Below are positions 55,955 through 64,000 of a stretch of 64,000 bases of DNA, in pieces (position 1 is the stretch's first letter; every line of letters starts with the position of its first letter). The stretch is from Halichoerus grypus. Its lineage: Eukaryota > Chordata > Mammalia > Carnivora > Phocidae. The notes below the pieces were generated by a model. It saw nothing but the letters and a program-made list of their open reading frames with translations. It made no database searches and was not told the DNA's origin. The stretch covers positions 17,812,775 to 17,876,774 of the forward strand of contig NC_135717.1 in the NCBI RefSeq assembly GCF_964656455.1, in the 5' to 3' direction. Both the position numbers and the translations under genes were made by a program.

Positions 55955-56330
55955 GGCTCAGGTGTTGTATCAGTCAGAGGAAAGCTATGTTGCTGTAACA
56001 GAGAGACCCAGACCTATAGACGCTTCAAGGATGGAGAGGTTATTTCTCTCTTAGGTAATAGTCCTGCTTGCTGGGACAGCCTTGTCCCTCCAGCCATTTC
56101 AGGATCCTGGTTCCTTCTAACTCCTTGCTCCGACATCCCCTAGGGCACTCCAGTGTCTGCATGGTTGAATCTGGGCCCCCCTGGGAAGCTGGGACAGAGT
56201 GCGGAGGAAGCCTGCCTGACGTCCTCACCCCTGAGCTGGAGTGGCCACTCACAAGCCATTGGCAAGAGCTTTGCACAGCTGTGCCTACTGCCCTGGAAGC
56301 CAGATGTTGGCTTCAACATCATAGGAGAAT
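55955..56330 (-). repeat. LTR- or MER-like dispersed repeat
   Basis: GTATCAGTCAGAGGAAAGCTATGTTGCTGTAACAG, GGAGAGGTTATTTCTCTCTTAGG, GGTTCCTTCTAACTCCTTGCTCCGACATCCCC. Family not assigned. Confidence 0.4.
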
Positions 56331-56689
56331 GGGAAACAGGGTTTGGTGGGCAGTGGCTGGTCTTCACCACAAGCCTTGATAAGCCTTTAACCTCATGTTT
56401 GGGATCTACATGTTTGCATTTCCTGGCTTTGGCATTGGAAAGGGTGAGGGAGAAGGATTCAGGCCTGGCCCATCTTTGCACCTTCCTTCAGGCCCACGCA
56501 GCACCGGCATATGGTCGATGTGTGGTGATGCAGTCTGTCATTGAATCCGAGGGTGGTGCACCCTGAACAGAATCATTCACTCACTCGGCAGAAAGCTGTT
56601 AATGTTTACTGTGTGCCACGCGCTGTTCTGGGCCCTGGAGACCTCAAACACTGTTATCATTATCCTTTCCTGGATAATGGGTTCCTGGA
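56331..56689. other. No gene seen
   Basis: An antisense L2-like piece at 56572-56650 (TCATTCACTCACTCGGC, ACTGTGTGCCACGCGCTG). The rest is unassigned. Confidence 0.4.
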
Positions 56690-57030
56690 AAAGGAAATTC
56701 TCTTCCTGCCCCAGGGCCTTTGCATATGCTATTCCTTCTCCCTGTGGCTCTCCTCCTCACTTGTCAACCCAGCCCCTACTTTGTGTTTCTTCATAAATGT
56801 CACCCGCTCAAGGAAGCTTTCTCTGCCCCCACCCCTTCCAGACTGGGTTGGGTCCTCCCCGTCATCCACACATTGTACTTTTCCTTTGTCACTTTGTCAC
56901 AACTATGTTGAAGTAACTTTTTTGGGTATAAGATGTTATTTCAAGTCAGTCCCTGCTGTGAGTGTGTAAGGTGCACGATGACAGGTGCCTTTTTGAGTGC
57001 TCAGCACCTAGCAGAACACCTGGCACTTGA
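56690..57030 (+). repeat. L2 LINE 3' region
   Basis: CTGCCCCAGGGCCTTTGCATATGCTATTCC, TGTCACCCGCTCAAGGAAGC, CTCAGCACCTAGCAGAACACCTGGCAC. Confidence 0.65.
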
Positions 57031-57044
57031 CTTGTTAAATGTCT

Positions 57045-57185
57045 TGCCCATTTTATTGCCAGTTCACAGATGAGGAAATTGAGGCCCAGAGAGGCTGTGC
57101 GACTGGCCTAAGATCACACAGCTGGTGAGTTTGGGCACTGAGGTTTCAGCCTATCTGCCTCTAGAGCCCTTGCCTTCACAGCTAA
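57045..57185 (-). repeat. MIR SINE
   Basis: TCACAGATGAGGAAATTGAGGCCCAGAGAGGCTGTGCG, GATCACACAGCTGGTGAG. Confidence 0.65.
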
Positions 57186-57239
57186 ATGCAACGGGAATGC
57201 CTCATGACGTGTGCTATAATAGGGTATTAGTGGGTATTA

Positions 57240-57545
57240 GGTTAAGGGGTGGTGGGAGGGCAGAGGAGGACATGACTGACTCGGCCTGGGGGAGTGAATA
57301 GCTCCCTGGAGGAGGCCGTGACCTTAACGACTCAGAGCCGTGGGTAGTTTGGAGCAGCTCTAGCGACCGTGGGGGAGTGTGGAAGGTGGGACCAAATGGT
57401 GGGCTTGTTGTGAAGGCCCTGCTTTGGGCTGTCAGGGAGTTCGGGCTCAGTTGAGCTGATGGGAATTCTCAGAACTTCCTAAGTAGGTGTGGGGGGTGGT
57501 GTGTGACATGATCCAGTAGGTTCCGTTTAGAGCATCACCTTAGGT
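57240..57545 (-). repeat. L2 LINE, antisense
   Basis: GAATAGCTCCCTGGAGGAGGCCGTGACC and GTGTGACATGATCCAGTAGGTTCCG. Confidence 0.4.
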
Positions 57546-57599
57546 CAGGGCTGCTTGCTGGTGCTTGTCGGCCGGGCTCCCTGCGTGTCCTACAGTGGA

Positions 57600-57880
57600 A
57601 TTCGTGGCCAAGTCTATTAGGATTCTGACCATGGAGCCAAACACCTAAAATGACAGTGGGTTAAACAAGATAGAAGCCTTTTTTCCCTCTCCCACATGGA
57701 AGTCCCAATTAGGTAGGTACCTCAGTCCATATTGGGGACCCGGGATTCTTCTAGATAGGTGCTCTGCCAGTCCCCAAGACACGGCCCTTGTCCACGCGGT
57801 CTGAAATGGACCACGGTCATGGCCAGATTCCAGCCACCAGACGGGGTGGTTCTTCGGGTCAAACAGGATCCTCTCAGTTC
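57600..57880 (-). repeat. LTR- or MER-like dispersed repeat
   Basis: CAGTGGGTTAAACAAGATAGAAGCC, CTCTCCCACATGGAAGTCCC, GGACCCGGGATTCTTCTAG. Similar layout to 55955-56330. Confidence 0.35.
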
Positions 57881-59344
57881 AAACTGGAAAGATTAAGAGA
57901 TTGCACGTAAGAGTCAGGATTCGGGTTCTTGGACGAGAGGAAGGCTCTGGTGGTCATGCACTGTCCAGCAGATGGAGCTGGGCAGCACTCATCTGAATAC
58001 CCCCACGCAGCCCCCCAGCACCCCCCAACCCCGGAGGGGCACGGAGGCCCTGCAGGTGCTGAGCCAGGGGGCCGGAGCCAGCCCTGGCTCTGCCTACCTC
58101 CCTCCCAGGCTTTGTGCCTTCCTTCCTGGTGAATGTGGTCCCAGCTAGTCCCTCTGCCTTCCAAATCCTGAGACTCTCCAGGAGACCGTGCCGGAAATCA
58201 GGGCGAGCTTCCTCTCCAAATGGCCCTTTGAACCTGTGTGCTGGGCCGTCATTCCCCGACCTGGGAGCGCCTCTGACTGGGAGTCCCCACGTGGGGCAAG
58301 CGCGCCCGGCCCCGCAGAGCCCCCTCCTCAGCCCCGCCCGCAGAGGCTCCAGCACCTGCTCGGCCATCCTAGAAAGGGCTGAGGCTGGCCCAGCAGGGGC
58401 CAGCCATTCCACCTGCGATGCTGTTCAGACTTTCCGCCAAGGACAAGTTCGCAGTCATGGCCCCGGGGAAGCTCTAGATTGCGTTCCCCCGCACCTGCTG
58501 GGGACCGGTTGCCTAGGAGTGCTTTCCCGTGTCGGGATTGTAGGTGCCATCTTATCCATTATTCCTGACACCGGGCCTCCGGAACTGAGACTCTGTCAGG
58601 TGGGAGGGGGATGGATGGCTCTCCTCTCGGGGGCAACGTGGATGCATGTGCTGGAGAACAGGGAGGCTTGCTGCCCAGCGGGTGCCGGCTTCTGGGTCCC
58701 TAAGGCCCCTGTGGCAGGAAATGGCATTGGGATGGTGACCCCTCAAAGTCATACAGCACTTCACAACGTGCAAAAGGCTCTCCCGTACAAGCCCGAGTTT
58801 GGTCTAATTTGTTCTTCCTGAGCGCCGTGTAGCAGCGGATGGGGCCCCTGCGCCTCTGAGGACCAGGCACGTTGGGCGCGATTCCCCACAGAGCGCGTGG
58901 GCTCTGGGGTCCAGGTCCCCCCTCCTATCTGCACTTGGGGGTGGGGGTCTCTCATGGCGGACTCTCCTCCTGAAGGGGGGCAGCTCCCAGAGGAGATGCT
59001 GAGCAGCCCTCTCAAAGAGGCTCAGGGCATTTGCTGATTTTCCTGAGGATCCGTGGGAGGCTGCATCATGCAGGGCGGGGCTTCCGGCACCTGGCTGGCC
59101 CGGCCTCCTTCCACCTGCTTTTCCAGGGAGTACCAGATGCCCCCACTTTGTCACGCAGAGGCCCCCCTCCTCCCCTGAGGCCTCCCCCAGTGGTGGGGCC
59201 CTCACCTTCTACTCGAGCGCTTGTTAAACCATTTTCCTCAACAAAGTAATTTCTGTTCCCCAGAGGAATTCTGGTGCCAGTAGCTAGGATGAGACAGGTC
59301 CCCCACCTGGAGATGCTTCTCGCAGCCGTGGAGGGGGCTGAAGT
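57881..59344. other. No gene seen
   Basis: GC-rich unassigned intron DNA. Frames of 235 (plus, 58114-58821) and 202 codons (minus, 59066-59674) lack domains, consistent splice sites or conserved motifs. Confidence 0.45.
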
Positions 59345-59450
59345 AAGACATCGCCCCCACTTTACAGATGAGAAACGGACACACATAGGGAGGCGCAGTG
59401 ACTCCGCGGGGTCCAGATCCAGTGCTCTTTGCCGGCGCATGGTGCTGAGT
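59345..59450 (-). repeat. MIR SINE fragment
   Basis: CCCCACTTTACAGATGAGAAACGG and GGGTCCAGATCCAGTGCTC. Confidence 0.5.
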
Positions 59451-59479
59451 TTGCTTCCATCTTGAGCCTTCCTGGGATG

Positions 59480-60205
59480 ACCGGAGACCAAGGGTAGTTG
59501 CAAAACGTTTGTTTCCTCATTCAGCACATAGGAGCCCGCCGCCTGTGCATGAAGGAGACAGAGGGAGACCCCCTGCCCCATGGAGCTGAGTCTGCAGAGA
59601 CAGTGAGCACGCACACGAATGTGTCTTCCCACCGTTGGGTGCGAGTGCCGCTGAGCCAGATACGGCGGGGTCAAGGGGCAGAGGGTGAAGGGGTGCGTGC
59701 GATCTTCTACTGAGGGTCAGGAAGGCCTCGTTGAGGGTGTGAACCCCACCAAAGAAGGAAGAGGGCAAACAGGTGCAAAGGTGGGAGGCTGGACAGTGCC
59801 CGGGGGTGTGGGGAGCAGTGCGGACGCCCCAGGACTGGATACAGTGAGGGGTGGGGCCGGGGCAGGGAGTAGGAAGGACACCTCGTACAGGGCTCCTGGG
59901 CTGGGTCCTGGCTGCGCATTGGAGCCGCGTGGGGAGTTAAAAATCCTGACACCTGGACCCACCTCCTGAGCATCCAGGTGGCTCATATGCGCAGCTAGGG
60001 TTGAGGACCACTGGTCTACGGCCCCGCAGGCCACTGTGAGGACTTGAGTTTTATTCTAAGTGTGACCAAAAGTGCTGGGAGGGCAGGCAGGGAAGCGATG
60101 CAATCTGATTTACTTTTCTAGAAGATCTCCCCGGTGGAACTTGGAACAGATGGAAGCCTGTGGGAGAGAAGGCAGTGAGGCCAGAGGGAGGCTGCTGCCG
60201 TGATC
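59480..60205 (-). repeat. L2 LINE, antisense, split by MER5A
   Basis: TTCCTCATTCAGCACATAGG, CCTGCCCCATGGAGC, GTCAGGAAGGCCTCGTTGAGGG before; GACTTGAGTTTTATTCTAAGTGTGACC and GATGCAATCTGATTTACTTTTCTAGAAG after. Confidence 0.6.
59890..60013. repeat. MER5A DNA transposon
   Basis: GCGCATTGGAGCCGCGTGGGGAG, AAAAATCCTGACACCTGGACCCACC, GGTTGAGGACCACTG: a shortened MER5A lying inside the L2. Confidence 0.65.
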
Positions 60206-60264
60206 TGGGGGGCGGGGGTGGGGAGCAGAGCTGGCTGCCGAGGAAACCCATCTTGGCCGGGGGC

Positions 60265-60705
60265 CCTCAAATGACCATAAACTTAAGTGGCTTAAACCAA
60301 CATAATTCTCTTACAGTTCTGGAGGTCAGAAGGTCTAAAATCAAGGTATCTGTAGGGCTGCGCTCCTTCCGGAGGCTTCGGGGGAGAATCTGTCTGCTTG
60401 CTTTTTCAGCTTCTAGAGGCAGCCTGCATTCCTTGGCTCATGGCCCTTCCTCCATCTTCAAAACACATTGTATGCCAACCTCTAGTTCTGTTGTCGAATC
60501 TTTTCTGTTTTGCAACTCTGAGTTTTTGGTCTCCTTTTCATACGGACTTTTGTGATGACCTTGGACCTACCCAGGTAATCTAGGCTAATCTTCTCAACTC
60601 AAGATCCTTAATCACGTCGGCAAAGTCCCTTTTGCCATGTCGGGTAACATATTTATAGAATCTGAAGATTAGGACATGGACATCTTTGGGTCCATTATTC
60701 AGCCC
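60265..60705 (-). repeat. MaLR-type LTR, copy A
   Basis: CATAAACTTAAGTGGCTTAAACC, CTCTTACAGTTCTGGAGGTCAGAAGG, GGCTCATGGCCCTTCCTCCATCTTC, CAAGATCCTTAATCACGTCGGCAAAGTCCC, GACATCTTTGGGTCCATTATTC. Confidence 0.6.
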
Positions 60706-60994
60706 TCAGTGGAGGGTCTGTGGTCTGGGGCCCAGGGACTGTCTTTGCTCCTCCTGGGGACCTCAGGTGTCTCTCTGCCTGGGGCACAGCTATGCCTTGG
60801 CTTTTGCTCTCTACCTTCAAATGCTGTGCCAGCAACAAAGGTCAGTGTTTTGGGGGTCCTCCAGGTGGGCAGAGGACTTCTGTGGTCGCCAGAGTTGCTC
60901 ACTGGCCTTAGGGGACGCTGATGCCATTCTGGTCTCCAGCCAGAGGGCTTGGTCGACCAGATCACTCACTCCCGTTTGTCTGGTGTTTCCAGAA
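60706..60994. other. Spacer between two LTR copies
   Basis: About 290 bp with no recognised repeat or gene. It may be a host segment or remnant of internal element sequence. Confidence 0.4.
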
Positions 60995-61575
60995 TGTATT
61001 AGTTTCCTACTGTTGCTGTAACAAATTTACTACAAATCTAGTGGTTTCATAATGCAGATTTATTATCTTAGTTCTGGAAGTCAACGGTGCCATGTAATCT
61101 CACCCACTTACAACCAAGGTGGTTGGCAGGCTGTGTTCCTTTCTGGATGCTCTAGGGGAAAATCTGTTTCTGCTTATGCTTATCATTGGCAGAATTCAGG
61201 TCCTTGAGGTTGTAGGAGTGAGGTCCCTGTTTTCTTGCTGGCTGTAAACTGATCGCTGTCCTTGGCTTCCAGAGGTCGCCATGGTCTGGGGCTCATGAGC
61301 CCTTCCTCCATCTTCAGAGCCAGCAATAGGCAGTCAGGTTCTTTCCATGTTGCGTCTGTCTCTGTCCAGAGCTGGGAAAGGTTCTCTGCTTTTGAGGACT
61401 CATGTGATTGCATTGGGTCCTCCTGGATATTCCCAGATGATCTCGCCATCTCAAGATTTGCAACCTTAATTACGTCTGCAAAATCCTTTCTGTCATGGAA
61501 AGGAACATACTTACAGGTTCTGAGGATTAAGGCATGGATATCTTTGGAGACCGTTAGTCTGCCTGTCACACCAAA
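60995..61575 (-). repeat. MaLR-type LTR, copy B
   Basis: ATTAGTTTCCTACTGTTGCTGTAACAAATTTACTAC, CTCATGAGCCCTTCCTCCATCTTC, CATCTCAAGATTTGCAACC, GGCATGGATATCTTTGGAGACCG. Same family and orientation as copy A. Confidence 0.6.
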
Positions 61576-61599
61576 TAATGATAATAAAGATTGTAATGT

Positions 61600-61728
61600 A
61601 ATTAACACTTGTTAAGTATTTACTACATGACACGCTTTATGTTCAGCAACTCACCGAATCCTCAGAATGATCCTTTATTGTTATGCCCATTTTATAGAAG
61701 GGGAAACTGAGGTACAGAGAGATGAAGT
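61600..61728 (-). repeat. MIR SINE, cut by the next LTR
   Basis: ACACTTGTTAAGTATTTACTACATGACACGC, CCCATTTTATAGAAGGGGAAACTGAGGTACAGAGAG, then stops at the LTR start. Confidence 0.6.
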
Positions 61729-62125
61729 AATGGTATGGGTTGAATTATGTCACACACACCCCCGTCCCCGGAGAATTCATAGGTTGAAGTCCTAACTCCT
61801 GGTATCTCAGACTGTGACCTTGTTTGGAGATAGGGTGTTTACAGAGGTAATTGAGTTAAATGAGGTCATTAGGGTGGTGTCCTTATGCAAAGGGGAAATT
61901 TGGCGATACACATGCATACAAGGAGGATGCCATGTGAATGTGAAGACGGCCAGCTAGGAGCCAAGGAGAAAGGTCTGGGACAGATGCTCCCTCCCAGCCC
62001 TTGGAAGGAATGTACCTTGCTGATGCTTTGATCTTGGACTTGATCTTGGCCTCCAGAACTGTGAGACAGTAGATTTCTGTCGTTTAAGGCCCCCACTTAG
62101 TGGTGCTAGCAAACTGACACAGCTA
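61729..62125 (+). repeat. MLT1 LTR
   Basis: TGGTATGGGTTGAATTATGTC, GAATTCATAGGTTGAAGTCCTAACTCC, GAGGTCATTAGGGTGGTGTCC, GGCCTCCAGAACTGTGAGACAG, GCTAGCAAACTGACACAGC: nearly complete MLT1 order over 400 bp. Confidence 0.8.
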
Positions 62126-63519
62126 ATTTATGTTAGTTGTGGCACGTGGCTTCGAACCTGGCCTCCCTCTTGGGCAGACTGTTTGCCCCTTGCTCTCCTC
62201 TCTACCTCTCTCTCTTTTTACTTCCTTTGCCTCTGCCTTGCTCTGTCCCGACCTTTCTCCTGTCTTCTTTTTCTCATTCACTGTGTCCTGTCTCCTCATT
62301 GCTTAATCCTGCTGAATCTGTTTCTGTCTCCCTCCTTCCCTCCTTGCCCTGCGGACCGAGAGGGGACCCTGGCTCCTGCCTCCCAGCTCCGCCCCCCCCC
62401 CCCCCCACTGCCCCATCTCCCTCCGGCCACTGTGTCCCCCAGAGCACTCCTCTGTAATGGCACCACGGACGGATCAAGGCACAGGTGTGTCTGAGTCCCA
62501 GGGTGCTAGCCCTGGCTCTGCTGGGGGCCTCGGTGGCGGTGGCTCTGGGTTGGCCATCCGGGGGCCGGGTGCAGAGGCTTCCCAGTCTGAGAGTGGAGGC
62601 CCATGAGCCGCAAGAGGAGCCAAGCCGAGCCTCCTCTCCCCCGCTCCTTCCTCTCGACCCTGCTGTGCACACAGGAGCTTCCGACTGAGTGGCTGTCAGC
62701 CCAGCCGCCCCACCAGGCCTGGCTGGCGCGGGACACCGGCCCTGGGCATGTTCTGGCGATCACCGTGACCTTGACGCAGTGACTCTTGTTTGTCTGCTCC
62801 TGGCTCCTGGTTTCGGCGTCTGCAGAGCAGGCCTGCCCGCCACACCGCAGGCTCAACTTTTAGGACCTGGCCTGTCCCCTCTGTTGCCCCTGCGTCTGGG
62901 TCCCCTTGTTGCTCTGAGTGAGCCCCTGAGCTCCTCACGTCCCTAAGCTCCAGGAACTCTGGTGGCCTCCTGTGGAGTTGCAGGGGGACTGAGATGGAGA
63001 CGGGGCTGGAGGAAGTCAAGGCAGGCTGCCGAGAGGGAATTCTGGGGACTGCCCAACACAGGGCACTTTGGAGCTGTCTTCCCAGCCCAGGCCTCCTTCT
63101 CTGAGAGTTTTCTCACCTACAGTGGTGGCCGTGATTTCCTGGGTGGCCTTGCCCTTCCCTGGCTGTGCTGATTGGCCTCTTGGGCTGGACACCTGACCTG
63201 AGCTGGGCCAATCCGCTGCTCTGCCCTGGGAACCTGGAGGACCCAAAGACCGGTCGGGCTCCGTAGGGCTGCATGCCGGGCTGGGGCTGAGGTGACTGCC
63301 TGTGCTCAGAGGAGCAGAGAGGGGCCCAGAAGAAAGACCTCAGAGCTGAGATAACCAGCCTCTCGAGGGGCCGCTCTGCCTGCGGGCGGCTCCTCTCTTC
63401 CGGGAGGGCCTGCATCTGGGTTCAGGGAGACAGCCTTATAACCTTCCATGTTAACGAGCTTCCACGCCCTACCCTGTGAGTGGGTTCTGTCTTTTGCAAC
63501 CACACAGCCTCCAGATAGA
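62126..63519. other. No gene seen; poly-C tract near 62393-62407
   Basis: Unassigned GC-rich intron DNA with a homopolymer C run. Frames of up to 132 codons have no motif. Confidence 0.45.
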
Positions 63520-64000
63520 GCTTTTAAAAATGCAAATCAGATCACAGCGCTCTGTGCTTGGCTCCCTCCAGTGACTTCCCAGAGCCCCAGCTTAGCTCCC
63601 CACGTGTGCCCCAGCCCAAGGCCTGCACGATCCAGCCCTGCTCACTCCTCCTGTGTCCCTCCTTCTGTTTGCCCAGCAGCCACTTAGCCCCAGGCCCTCT
63701 AGCCTCTTTGCTGCTCCTCCAGTGCTCCAGTGTATTCCTGCCCCAGGGACTTTGCACTTGATACGCTTCTCCCTGAGATGCTGTCCCCCAGGATCCTTAC
63801 ATGGCTGGCTTGTCTTCATCAGGCTAAAGCTAGAATGTGCTCTCACCAGAGAGAAGGCCCTGGTCACCTTGTTGAAGGTGCCTCACCCACGCCCGTCTCT
63901 CCATCCCAGCTCCCTGTTTTGTTTCATTCAGCGTGCAAGTTGTCATCTGTTGTTTACTTCTTTGTTTACTTGTTTACAGTCTGTCTCCTCTGCTGGAACT
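63520..64000 (+). repeat. L2 LINE, runs off window end
   Basis: CAAATCAGATCACAGCGCTC, CTCCAGTGACTTCCCAGAGC, CCCAGGGACTTTGCACTTG, and CTGTCTCCTCTGCTGGAACT at the edge, where L2 continues with its terminal block. Confidence 0.7.

Noticed and set aside
58114..58821. 235-codon plus-strand open frame
   Set aside because: No known domain, overlapped by minus-strand frames, and located inside the GSG1L intron in GC-rich DNA.
59430..59465. REST/NRSF-like site around GGTGCTGAG near 59443
   Set aside because: Only one half-site fits; the second half does not match at any allowed spacing I checked.

Overview
The window is vertebrate nuclear DNA from a carnivore. It contains 15 full-length Can-SINEs (tRNA-Lys-type head with GGCGCCTGGGTGGCTCAGTC, then a TC-rich stretch, AATAAA repeats and a TCTTAAAA tail) and one older short Can-SINE. 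It also carries a young carnivore L1 3' end flanked by a 17-bp target duplication. The SINE subtype and L1 3' UTR look like caniform, probably arctoid (seal, bear or mustelid), rather than dog or cat; that last step is inference. Older mammalian repeats (L2, MIR, MER20, MER5A, MLT1-type LTRs, old L1) fill most of the rest.

There is one convincing protein-coding segment: the first coding exon of GSG1L at 14704-15055 on the + strand. GSG1L is a claudin-like auxiliary subunit of AMPA receptors. The exon encodes the N-terminus, first membrane span and most of the first extracellular loop, and ends at a consensus GTGAGT donor in phase 1. It sits in a CpG island of about 1.5 kb (14160-15720), which presumably contains the promoter, the 5' UTR and the start of intron 1. 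A 24-codon upstream ORF in strong start context lies 69 bp ahead of the GSG1L ATG.

Layout: 1-14.1 kb is intergenic DNA upstream of GSG1L, with old repeats, two Can-SINEs (3.9-4.6 kb), a CTCF-like motif (8614) and AT-rich unique stretches. 14.16-15.72 kb is the CpG island with exon 1. From 15.06 kb to the window end is intron 1, about 49 kb with no second GSG1L exon seen. The 18 kb from 4.6 to 22.6 kb, which includes the promoter, has no Can-SINE; the other 13 full-length copies and the short one lie at 22.6-54.7 kb. A CCAT tandem array is at 42.88-43.32 kb.

I found no second gene, RNA gene, CRISPR array or operon-like system. The observations most worth a check are the upstream ORF, the alanine tract in the receptor-facing loop, the tandem LTR pair at 60-61.6 kb, and several unique AT-rich segments that could be conserved enhancers. 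Repeat names rest on remembered consensus features, not on a database search, and boundaries are approximate unless a target duplication is quoted.
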